Positions 1 through 11,987 of a stretch of 64,000 nucleotides of DNA are shown here, piece by piece. The stretch spans positions 167,421,501 through 167,485,500 of the forward strand of contig BTPG01000002.1 of assembly GCA_036245525.1 (NCBI GenBank), read 5' to 3'. The notes beneath the pieces are model-generated. The model was given only the letters and a program-made list of their open reading frames with translations. It was not told the DNA's origin and did no database searches. The translations under genes were made by a program, and so were the position numbers. Every line of letters begins with the position of its first letter. The stretch's first letter is position 1. This DNA is from Semisulcospira habei. Lineage: Eukaryota; Mollusca; Gastropoda; Semisulcospiridae.

Positions 1-96
1 TAGGTTGCCTAGGACTGTGTTATGTCACAAATTCCTTACTGATACAGTTATTATCCGAGACCAGTCCGTCTGCTTTTGTGTCCTAAGGGTGAATGC

Positions 97-298
97 GTTA
101 ATCTCTTCACTGCCGAAGACAAGTTGAACAGTACCCGACTGCAAGAGGTATAAATCCTCATGTGCCCGCGCGATAGCGGGGGCGCATGAGGATCTTTTCC
201 TCATGCTAAAACCACTTTGTATCCATGCCGGGGATCTTTGCTAAATTTACAATGATTTCAAAAATACCGTCTGCGTCCACTGGCAGTGAATGGGTTAA
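97..298 (-). repeat. Family E hairpin element, full
   Basis: Between TTAA and TTAA (ends TTAATCTCTTCACTGCCG and GGCAGTGAATGGGTTAA). Core AAGAGGTATAAATCCTCATG pairs with CATGAGGATCTTTTCCTC around a GC-rich loop. Confidence 0.8.
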
Positions 299-462
299 CC
301 CATATCATACTGAGGCAAAAAAGCTTTAAATTTGTACACTGCCACATGCAAGCTACATTATAGTACTTGCAGATAAGGCGCCAAGCTATTCTGTCACTAC
401 CCTTGAACTATTTTAGTCAAACTTATTTCACACACTGTTGTATTCCGAATGATAAGGGTTAA
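295..462 (+). repeat. Family B element, one core arm lost
   Basis: Starts in the same TTAA that ends the family E copy and ends ATAAGGGTTAA. The left core arm is deleted, leaving GGCGCCAAGCTATTCTG and the right side. Confidence 0.75.
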
Positions 463-1252
463 TACATTGTACATGTTTTTAATCAACGTTCATTGTTAAT
501 CACACTTAGTTACAAAACATTCTTGTTACTGTTATGTGACCACTCCCAGTGTCACATAATAAGGAGGTCAGGACAGTGAATACCTTCATTGTCTATTGGC
601 AAAGACCAATAGGGGTTATTGTTTGATGACTTGTGAACTGCGCAACATGCACTGAAAAAGTCAGACCATCAAGTCATGTGAATGAGTGTATGATAAAGTT
701 GAAACAAATGGTCAAAGAAAGAAAGAAACAAACCAATAAAGAGAAAAAAATGTGCATTCATAATTATTTTTTATTGGGATGGACTAGCCAGCAATGATTT
801 CACGGACTTGCCTGATAATGCTGTCATTAATGAAACCCCCTCTCCCCCCCCCCCCCTCCTCCCTTCCCTCCCCTCCCTCCCCCCTACCACCTATCTCTCC
901 CTTCCCCCCCCCCCCCCCCTTTACTAACCCTGCACCCTACACACATAAGGTGGCAAATTGGGATACTGTATTAAAAAAGCTACTTTCTCAAAATTATGAA
1001 GACACTAAATATATATAAACTTTCCACTAGGGTTTAAAACTGTCCGTCATCGGGATGGACAGCATGACAAAATATGTCCCAGGCGCTCTACACTCCACTG
1101 TGTACTTAAAACACTGCAGGGATAAGTTATTTTTTCTCAAAATTTGTCCATCCCATTTACAGATGGTCTTCCATTTTTTTCCATCCCTGTCCAAATTTGT
1201 CTATCAAATACAGAGGCTTTTCTGTTAATGGAAAACCTGGATATAGCTTACC
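463..1252 (+). other. Intron sequence, no gene seen
   Basis: AT-rich unique sequence apart from the poly-C tract at 838-922. No open frame with coding character and no hairpin family. Confidence 0.7.
838..922 (+). repeat. Poly-C-rich tract
   Basis: Runs of C with CTCC and CCTA between. The short proline-rich frame over it is not a gene. Confidence 0.9.
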
Positions 1253-1350
1253 ATCTTGGATTGATCATGATAATTCAAGGGCATTGCCAGATGAGCTTGG
1301 CGCCTTCAGGCGCCAAGCTCATCTGGCGCTACCCTTGGTCAGTCCATCTC
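1253..1350. repeat. Family A hairpin core
   Basis: GATGAGCTTGGCGCC pairs with GGCGCCAAGCTCATC. Flanks are degraded. Confidence 0.7.
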
Positions 1351-1417
1351 CTACAGCTGGTAGAAAGTTGTTAGGCAACACCTCCAAAATGTAGGAAACG
1401 TGGACCTGAGGTTAAAT

Positions 1418-1480
1418 GGTGTGTGTGTGTGTGTGTGTGTGCGCATGCGCGAGTGCATGCATGCACCAGTGCATGCATGC
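1418..1480 (+). repeat. (GT)n and TGCATGCA repeat
   Basis: Eleven GT units, then GCGCATGCGC and repeated TGCATGCA. Confidence 0.9.
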
Positions 1481-1599
1481 AGGTTTGCTTGTTTTCAGTG
1501 TTTTATCATTTTATGTACATGAAAATTCTATGTGGTCCTCACTGTTATACCTCTCTGTTGTAGCTCTCTGTTCTGATCTGGCTTCACTGTCTGTTACAG

Positions 1600-1731
1600 G
1601 CCATGCAGGGAGGTTCCTGAAGGCGATGATTGTGTTAAGCGCGTTGCCTGTCCTAACACATATCGTCTTTCACATCACATTAGTGGCCATCGCCACTGAC
1701 AGCGAACCATATGGCTCCATGTTCCCCAACT
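1600..1731 (+). CDS. Piezo: Piezo exon, first in window (early blade helix)
   Basis: Acceptor CTGTTACAG and donor GTAAGT are both good. The exon starts two bases before a codon boundary and ends one base into a codon. It encodes HAGRFLKAMIVLSALPVLTH followed by a second hydrophobic stretch and a DSEPYGSMFPN loop. This matches the vertebrate segment beginning GHTGRLLRAL near residue 55. The frame stays open upstream, but the intron-like sequence and acceptor place the true boundary here. Confidence 0.88.
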
Positions 1732-4700
1732 GTAAGTGGATTGATGCCTCAGTGCATGTGTATAGTGTAGTTTAACCCATTTACTGCCAGCAGTGGCAGA
1801 TTTGTGTTTCTGAAACGATTGTAAATTCAGCGCCATAGAACTCAGTTCACCCAAGGAAGACAAAAACATAAAGCAGCCAGCAAGAGGCACATAATCTCAT
1901 AAGCCCCCACAAGTAGGAAGTGTAGCATGAAGGGAAGCAGATTTGTTTGTGTGTGTGGATGCGTGTATTTGCACATACATGCACATTCACGCACGTTTGT
2001 TTTCCTCCATGCTAAAATTTCATGAGCACTTACTCTGTCTTGCACGATGGTTGTATGATCCTATCTTTTGTTTTGCAGGTTCTGTGAATGAGATGTTGGT
2101 CAGGCAAATTGGATTCCAAAGGTATTGTACACCAAGCCAAAGCAACTCTGGCTGTCTGTAACGTTTTTTTGTCACAATGATTCCTGCAGGAATCATTGTG
2201 TGACCAAAAATGCTACCGACAGCCAAAAGGATTAACTCTTTGGTCGTTCTTTTTTTTTTTCCTATCTAGCATTTGGGTATGAACAGTTGCATGGGACTGA
2301 GTTTTGGTTACTGTATCCTGCTAAATATTTCATTTTTTATTTTCCTATCAAATGTACCCTAATGTTGCAGGGCATTTTTATCACTTTATGTATGTTTCGT
2401 CGCGTTCTTTTTTCAGACTTGATGGAGTTCCAATCGTACACGGAGTTCGCCTCATCTTGCCGGACGTGGCCGTTTTGGTGGTGTCCATCATCGTACTCGT
2501 CGTTTCCCACATTCTCATTAAACGTGAGGGGGAGCAGTCAGACCTCCCGCACTCAGACCCCTACATCCGGCGGCGACGGCGGTTGCAGTCCGTGCTGGAC
2601 TTCCTGGGCGAGTCCCTCATCACCTTTCTTTTAGCGGCTAGTGGCATCATGGTTCCTGCTGTAGGTTCCCATTTTTGGATGATGTGCATTTTTTGTAAAG
2701 GTCTGAATTCACTGGAGACATTCTCCTCTGTACAGATACACCGCAAGTGAAGTTTCATTTGCCGCGGTATCCACATGCAGCACGTTTTGGAGTGAGTTTG
2801 CCTAAAAATTGTCACCTGTCATTAAAGACCATCATTCAGGTGGCTACAGCCACCTGAATGATGGTCTTTAATGAACGGTGGTCTCTCATTGGGGTGGTCG
2901 ATCAAACTGGGTTCTGCTGTAGAGACAGCAGGTTTACGTAGGTGCAGCTTCCAGCCCTGTGTTTAACCCATATCATACTGAGGGCAGAGGCTAAAAGCTT
3001 CAAATCTGTACACTGCCATATATATGCAAGTTACATTATAGTACTTACAGATAAGGATATAGACCAATGGCTTTAGTTCAAGGGTGGTGCCAGAATAGCT
3101 TGGCGCCTAGAGGCGCCAAGCTATTCTGGCACTACCCTTGAACTATTTTAGTCCAACTTATTTCACACACGGGTGTATCATCTTAAACTGAGATGTGTCG
3201 AATGCTAACTACCATGTGCTGCACAGCCATATGCGGCACATCTCATACTAGTTAACCCATTTAACGCCAAGGCCACATTTCCCAACACAGCAGGAGATGG
3301 ACAGTTGAAGGTTAGTGCCAGATTATCGATCCATCTCAGCTGCGCATAGGGGCCAAACGTTTTAAGATAAAACCGATTGGTTAGTTTTGCTGAAAAGTTC
3401 AAAATCATCCTCCCACGTTCTCGTTTCCTTGCAGGTGCTCTCGTCCCTCTATTTTGTCATTTTCATCGTGCTGGCAGTGCTGTGGTCCTGCTATCAGTCC
3501 TTGACGCGCGGCTTTGCCCACTTGCGTATTTTTCTCCTCTTCTACTCGGGCGTGCACATTCTCCTGCTGCATCTTTACCAGTTCCAGTTTTTCCAAGATT
3601 TCGTGCCTGCCGACTATCTACCTGCAAGGTGAGGAAAGTCATGACCAACTTTGAAACTGAAAACCTGTCGTTTGCTGAACCTTTCACTGTCGGAAAAAAA
3701 AAGTCCGAACGCCACCTAGCTGCAAGAGGCAAAGAACATCATGAGCCCCCGCAGATGCGGGGGCTCATGATGTTCTTTGTCTCTTGATGACTCTACTCAT
3801 GTCCATACTTTTCAGATTGGGATTATTCGGTGTAGAATATGTTGCTTTCAGAGACATAACCTTGGGCATATTGGGAGTAAAGGGGTTACAAGAGAAACAG
3901 AAATTTTGTGCCCAGGCTGCAGCGGAACCTGTACAGTCGTAATCCAACTTTTCCTGTGCTGACATTGTCAGGTGACCAGTTGGTCACTCTTTCCATCTGT
4001 CAGAATCGACATTCACTCTTTGCACTGTGTGTTCGCCGTCAATAGATTTTGTTGTTAGAAAGCTGGATCAATACCAGCTGCTTCAATATTCCATGTGCTT
4101 GACTGGGCATTCACCTCTCCAGTACATGTAGGTCGTTTGAGAATGGCGCACGTTTTTCGCAAACATCTTTGCAAAGAACAACTTTTCTATACCAATCTTA
4201 GAACAAATACCATTCAGTGCCAACTGACCTAATACGATTTACTTTCAAGAAACTAGAACAATGTGTCAGTTTTGCTGTACAATTGTAACAATTCTGATTT
4301 TTTTTCATGAAATTACTGATTTTACATCCCTAAATGTGCCCCAGATATATTCAACCCAATATAAGAAAGATTCATTTTCACTGAAGGATTATGGTGGCCA
4401 AGTTTTCAAACCTGAAACAGGGCAGGCGTGCATTTAGTCAGCATGCCTGACCTCGATATTGATATCTGGCTGTGGCATTTTCCCACCGGGGCTGTACAGT
4501 GGTTTTGAAAATGGCTTGTTCTTGCGTTTTCACTAAATTTGTTACGACTGTACAGCAAAATCAAGAAATCACAAGAATTATGTAAAAATAGCCCATAATA
4601 GGTCAAGTGGTACTAAATGATATATTATGATTAAAAGGACAGAAAGTGGTACAGAAAGGCGTTTCTTTGTGAAGATATTTTGAGAAAACGTGCGTGCTGA

Positions 4701-6253
4701 TGTCAAACGGCCTATAACTTTGCTTACCCCATATTTGCCCTGATGCACAACAGCAGGAGATGGATCAACCATAATTCAAGGGTAGTGCCAGATTTGGCAC
4801 CACCCTTGAATTATCATGGTCGATCCATCTCCTGGAACTGGCTTGTATTTGTTAAATGACACCAATGAAATGAGGAAATGCGTCCACTGGGTTAAATTTG
4901 TACTGTCCTTGATTTTAAAGAGTTGGGTCCCAAAGGCATACCTTTGGTTTAGCCACTTGTCAGCTTAAATGATTTATTGGGACTGTGCACTGTTTATATA
5001 GGCCGGTTTAAGTTTTAAGTGCAAGAAGGCTCCTCTCCTGTATTTTTACACTTATGCTGCAGAATCTGTTATAGTGTGGGCAGGTTTTTGACTCCACAAC
5101 TTAGGCTTTCCATCAAACAGTGTAGTAAATAGATGTTTTTTGATACATCACAAGTGGGTCAATAACTGTACATGTATCTCTTGACACAAACATTGGATTT
5201 AAAAGCCTGCAGAAACCTGCGATATCGATTTGTTTTTGTCAGGGTGTTTAATTCACTGTGTTCGCTGCAACTCACGTGTTTGCAAGTTTGACCTACTTCT
5301 CATCTCAGAAGGACATCTGTTCAGGGCCATGACATATGCCATCACAAATATTGCAGAGTTTATGCGTGTCAGCTACCCTGATACTGACCAAAGAATGAGA
5401 TGAGATGACACAATTTACATCTGCAGCATCCAGACAAAATCCTCACCATGTATATTCCTCACAGGCTGAAAACACAGTGACCTTCCCTGCCAGAGAACAT
5501 AATATATACGTAATTATATAAATATGTATTGTCAGCAAGAGGCATAGATCCTCATGAGCCCCAGCATGCACAGATCTAAATCACGTTTAATAATATATTC
5601 CCAGCCAGTTATGAATGTTAATTGTCAACAAGAGGCATAGATCGTCATGTGTCCCCGCCGCCGCGGGGGCGCATGAGGATCTATGCCTCTTGTGGATGGT
5701 TGGACATTGTGGATGGATTGTGACTGCATCTGTACTATTGATCATGCGGGAAGCCGCTTGTGACACGCCTCACTGCACTCTGTCTGCACAGTGTTGGCTG
5801 CATTGAGTGATTGCCAGTCAGACACTGGCAGATATTTTGTCACAGCTTAGATTTTTTTTGGTGTGGCGTGGCTTTGATGTATTCGACGGGCTGCCAGTTC
5901 TGTTTAGTGGTCAGACGCACATGCACGCAAGCTTGTTGATACTTTCGTAGGGTAATGCCAGCAGCATTCACGCACATACTAACTTGCATGCACACACACC
6001 CGTTAACCCTTTTAGCCCCGGGACCCTGCAGCAGGAGATGGATTGATCATGATAATTTAAGGGTAGTGCCAGATGAGCTTGGCGCCTGAAGGCGCCAAGC
6101 TCATCTGGCACTACCCTTGAATTATCATGATTAATCCATCTCCTACATAGTCATCGGGCAACACCTCCAAAATTTGAGAAATATGACCCTGGGTCTGAAA
6201 GGGTTAACTTGCATGCACATATACATACACAGTCAGCTGTGCACACAGGTCTT

Positions 6254-6301
<48 letters not shown>

Positions 6302-9300
6302 CACACACACACACACACACACACACGAGAACATACACACAAACGCATATGTGCATGAACAGATGCATGCACACACACACATACACACAACTGGCATATT
6401 TTTCATTTTAATTTTTTAAAAGTTCCATTCCCATCACAAATTTTCGTGACACAACAACATTACCCACACCGGCAGTGCGTCTTCAGTTTTGTCCTGTCAA
6501 TCATACACCTACTTCTGCCATGTGCCATATGGTGCGCTCATCTTCTTAGTAGATACCTGTAGGCGATGTGAAGAAAGTTGCTATTATAACTGTTTTATAC
6601 TTCAATGATTCCAACTGTGCAGTGCAGTCTTTCTAACCCCTGGTGCATACAGTGAACAGCGTGTGTGTGTAGTACTATAAACGGTGCTTGTGTGGTACTG
6701 TGAACAGTGTGTCTGTGGAGGTGAGGGCACTGTAAGCAGTGTGTGTGTGTGTGTTACTGCAGCATGCACAAAGGCATTATTTTAATATCACATCGTGTAC
6801 AAAATGGATTCTTTACAATTATGCACAACACCAGCGGTCGTGCCTCAGCGCTTTTCTGTTCCTGATATACTTGTGACAGCCCGCTTGTTCGGTCATGTAT
6901 GAAGACTGAAAGAGGCATGGAAGTAGTTTTCTGATGCAGCTGTCAGAAATAATGAAGATCCTACATGTGATTACTGTCAACTAGCAAAGAATGGATCCAT
7001 GCTAAAGCCCACATGCAGTGAATTTTTTTTTTTTTTTGTGGTGTTCTGCCGTGATCAATTTTGCACGAGCGATTTTTTTTTCTTTTGAATGACGAAACAA
7101 GACTGACAGTCGTGTCTCGTTCTTTTCACTTCTAGAACCAGATGATTATTTTTTTTACACTGCATTTCATTAAAGTTCTTTGGGATGGACTCACCATGAC
7201 AGTTCAAGGGTAGTGGCCAATTAGCTTGGGGCCTGAAAGCACCAAGCTAATTGGCCACACTACCCGCCTTGAACTTTCATGGTTGATCTGTCACCCACTG
7301 TGGTTTGACATGGATGAATGAGGCGCCAAGCTAATCTGGCACTAGCCATGAGCTATCTGTCTCACACTGTAGATTGTCAGGGCAGAGTGATAACCCTTTT
7401 GCTGCCCTTGTGATAATTCATGTTGGAATCATTGCCACAAAAAGCTCTGACACTCAAAGGGTTAAATTTTGCTCATCTGGCTAACAGGGACCTTTGTGCG
7501 TGCAGGTCTGTGATTTTGGACCTCAAAGTCGAAGCTGAAAAGCGCAGAATCGCAGACCGGCACAAATATATAGATAATCATGGTACAGAGTAGTAATTAT
7601 GACACTGCTGGTCAGGCTACGGAAACTAGTGGTTTGGTATTTAATTATCCGGAGATGGAAGACAGAGAGCATCCTTTGTCACTCAGGAAACTGAATGAGA
7701 TATTGATCGATGGGCTGTCTAGCTGATGATGGGAGTGTGTGCTTGTTATGGATGTTTTGGAAAAATCAGGGGGTTGGTTGGTGCGGGGTGAGATAGGTGG
7801 TGAGAGTGTGAGGGGGTGGGGGAGGGGGGGTGGGTTTGTTGTTAGTAGCTAGATCAGTTAGATTTAGCATATCTCGCTTCTCATTTGTGACACAGTAATG
7901 GCATTCATATCGTTAGTCGTATAGTTATACAGTACGTGTATTTGGCTTGAGAGGTGGGATCATGATGTCATTTTTCTAGGCTTGTTGCTCTTCATTTCCT
8001 TCAGATCTCCCCCTCCCCCCTCTGCCCCCTCCCCTCTCTCCCCCTACCCCCCACCACACGCACACACGAAAATGCATGCATGCACAAGTGCATACTCACA
8101 CACACGCACACACAAACACATACACACAAAAAAAAGGTTCCAAGCAAATCAGGCACTACCCTTGATAGAAATAGAAACTTTTTTGGATATGTGCTACATG
8201 AAAACACAATACATGTATTATTAACTCATTCAGCCCGACGGCAGTATTTCCCAAATTTTGGAGGCGTCATCTAATGACTATACACCAGTTGCAGGAAATG
8301 GATCGACCATGATAATTCAGGGGCAGTGCCAGATTAGCTTGGCGCCGACAGGCACCAAGCTAATCTGGCACTACCCTTGAATTATCATGGTCAACCCATC
8401 TCCTGCTGTAGTACGTCAGGGCTGAATGTGTTAAGTAGAAATACCAACATATTTACAGCTTACATTACAAGCTTCCTGCAGGAATCATCACAATAAAATG
8501 TGCTACAGACAGCCAGAGGGTAGAAAGGGCTTTTGCCTTGACCTACTATGGTTGATTCAAATCCTGGTACTGGTGGAACAAAATCAGAGGAAGACCCCGC
8601 CTCCCAACCATAACCCCACCCCCTCTTTAAAAAATAGACTTAAAAAAAAAAAGCATAAACAGCAGCACACATACATATAAACTTTCAAAATCCAGACAAA
8701 AGGGTGACTCTCGATCGTGTAAAATGCAGAGAATAACCCAACGAAGAAAGAAACATGATTAGAAAAAACAGTGACAATATAAGTTATAGGTCACAGGGGT
8801 TGGCTACACAGACCCTTGTAGGCCTGAGGGAGGTCAAAGGAACAGTGGTTCCTTTGACCTCCCGAAGGCCTACAAGGGTCCGTGCAGCAAGCCCCTGCTA
8901 CCAATAACGTATTTGTTTTCATTCCTCTACAATTTTCGTAAAAGAAATCAAGAAGAAATCTTCCGACCTGCATCACGCTAGACATGACTGACGTCAAAAG
9001 AATATACATTTATACATAATATACTTATGACGTAATTTAAAATATTTCATGACGTTGCCATCTCCAGTAGTGTGCTTTTTGTTTCAAACAACACTGAGTA
9101 ACTTTTTACTTTAGAACGTTTTGTTGATCTTTTATAGAACAAAACTCGCATCCAAGAGGCGTCACAAAGAGGGCTACAAGAAGTCCGCCATTTTTTGCTA
9201 CAAGGGTTTTTGTAGCTCGGTCATGTGGTACAGTTTGCGCTAAAGGGATTGGTCACGTGACGTAGGGATGAAAACAACACAATTTATAATATTAATATTT

Positions 9301-11929
9301 CAAAATAAATATACAGTTCACTACTTATCTTGTCAGTGTGAAGAAGCAAACTGGCAGCTGAAGGATGTGATGTGAAACAATAAATTTCGTTTATAGCAAG
9401 GTCACAGGTAAAAAAAAAAAGTTAGACATACATGTATGAACAATGTTTCAAAGGTCATGATCACACTTTTGCTATGTAACTGGACTTTGCTTATTGCAAA
9501 CTTTCAGATATAAGAACAACCTTATTTGGGTCCCTTGGTGTTTTCTTATATCTAAAGTTCATGCTAGTTTGTTTTTTTCTCTTTTTCAGGCTAGTTGGCT
9601 TGACAGGGCTGGTGTATACTGACTGCTCGCAGGTGTCCAGCATTAAGTTTAACCCTAATGCACGGTGGATGATGTACGTCAACCCAGGAGTTATTCTGCT
9701 GCTGTACTGGGTTCTGGCCTTTGAGACTCGACAGTGGTGTACCATTAAGGTAGGGGTAGGCATAAGGCCGCTTAACTCATTTGAGACGTGCCGCCTCTGG
9801 ATACGCGACTGATGTTGCGTATCCGGAGGCGGCACATCTCAAATGAGTTTGCCCATTTAGCCCCAATGCACTACAGCAGGAGATGGATCAACTGTGATAA
9901 ATCAAGGGTAGTGCGAGATCAGCTTAATGCCATCAGGCATGAATTTTTGTTGAACGGTTGTGAGTGTGTGCACTTAGCACAGTCCTAATTGGCATTGTCT
10001 ATATGGTGAATATATAGATTGTTACATCGGTGTTTTGGTGATACTGAAAATTTCATTCGATTGGTTTTAACCCCTATCATACTGAGGCTAAAAGCTTCAA
10101 ATTTGTACGCTGCCATACGCAAGCTACATTATAGTACTTGCGGCTAAGGATATAGACCAATGGCTTTCGTTCAAGGGTAGTGCCAGAATAGCTTGGCGCC
10201 TAGAGGCGCCAAGCTATTCTGGCACTACCCTTGAACTATTTTAGTCCAGCTTATTTCACACATTGGTGTATTCCAAATGATAAGGGTTAAAACAGTGTTT
10301 TACATGTACTTGTGTTTTCAGCGATACAAAAAAGTAATTCAGATTCTGATGCTTTGTTGTGAATATCTATGATTCTGACTCTGTGTGAATTATTTGATTA
10401 ATTCTGATTCTGTTTGCATTATTTAGAGTGATTATGAGTTGATATATGACTTTGTTTGCTTGATTAAGAGTGATTGTGATTCTGTTTCGCTTTATCCCAT
10501 AAGACCCTGACATGACGTGCTACGACAGGATGTGGATCGACCATGAAAATTCAAGGGCGGTGTCAGAATAGCTTGGCGCCTACAGGTGCCAAGCTATTCT
10601 GACACCACCCTCATGGTCAATATGTCTTTGAGAACTGTGATGTAGATCTATAAGAATATCTAAAATATTGACGATTTAATCTTCAGGATGTAATGACTTA
10701 TTTAGGGTGATTCTGATTTTGTTTGCCTTATTTAGAGTGGTTCTGATTTTGTTTTGCTTTATTTAAAGTGGTTCTGATTTTGATTTGCTTTATTTAGAGT
10801 GGTTCTGATTCTCTTTGCTTTGTTTAGGATTTGACACCAGAAGAGCTACTGGAAGCCAGCATTGTTACTGGCATGAAGAAACACCACAAGAAACGCAAGC
10901 GAGCTACCAATCTCGAGCGGCAGGTAGACGGACGAAAGAACATGGATGAGGTTTGGTGGAATTATCTCCCCTTATGACCCCCTTTTCGGAGGACTCTTTA
11001 CCTAGTCTTCCATGTGGTGTTGTGGCATGATTAAAATCAGTTGTGATGTTTACAGTATCGCCCCCCCCTAACCATTTTCTCCTTCAGTTTGCAGCCATCT
11101 TGATCGTACTGTTGCTCACAAGCATTTAGCCAAGCTCGCTCACTCTTGAGCGTTGTGGCCTTAATTATACAACATGTGGCAGAAGGGAATGCATTTTCCC
11201 TTTGAACGTGTGTGCATGTGGAATTTAGGTAGTGTTAATTTGTGTCCTGGTCTGTGCTTATACACCTGGCCCCATCTACAGGAGGGGGCTTAACCCCTTC
11301 CCTGCCAGTCGATGCAGGTTGTGTTTCTGAAATGATTGCTAATCCAATGACAGGGAGTCCAAGGAGGATGGACTCAAAGTGGCATCCACAAGAGGCATAG
11401 ATCCTCACGAGCCCCCGCAATTGTGGGGGCTCATGAGGATCTATGTCTCTTGCAGTTGGATTGTGTTCATTTTTCTCGACGGGGAAGGTGTTAAGTCCTG
11501 TCTCAGGCACTGAGCTATAGTGGAGCACCTTTGTTAGTGGCTTGTGCAGGACTAAGCTGACTCATGCAAAGCTACTTACCCCCCTAGCTGCTCGGCGTTA
11601 AACCCCAATCACTAACTAACTTACTTACCCCCCTAGTGCTTGCAGCTGTCGGTACTGTTTACAACATCAGTGCCTGCAGGCACCAGGTGGGGGACATAGC
11701 TGATTGCTCCTAAAGCACAGACCCGAATCCTAATTGTGAAAGCAAAATCTGTTGCTCTGTCTCATGTTATGCGAGTAATGGACTTCACACACCTCAAAGA
11801 TGAAATAAAGTCTCTTCTGCCACTTTACTAATTCAATGTGATTCTGCTTTGTGCTTCTAGAAGCCTGTGTGTACTGTATGCTGATAAAAGTATATTTTTT
11901 ATGGCTTTAGAGCAGAGAAACAATTCCCC

Positions 11930-11987
<58 letters not shown>

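Larger units (their letters stand above)
3629..9589 (+). other. Piezo intron, 6 kb
   Basis: Holds hairpins of families A, E, F and H and CA/C-rich repeats. The stretches 3970-4739, 4900-5520, 6400-7180, 7570-8000 and 8900-9500 show nothing recognisable. All frames there are short and unlike coding sequence. Confidence 0.8.

Noticed and set aside
794..1018. Proline-rich open frame
   Set aside because: Produced by poly-C runs. The same holds for frames at 7982-8224, 27362-27871 and 45716-46061.
6151..6419. Cysteine/valine- or histidine/threonine-rich frames
   Set aside because: Translations of CA/GT microsatellites, as at 30364-30659, 24331-24821 and 57269-57523.
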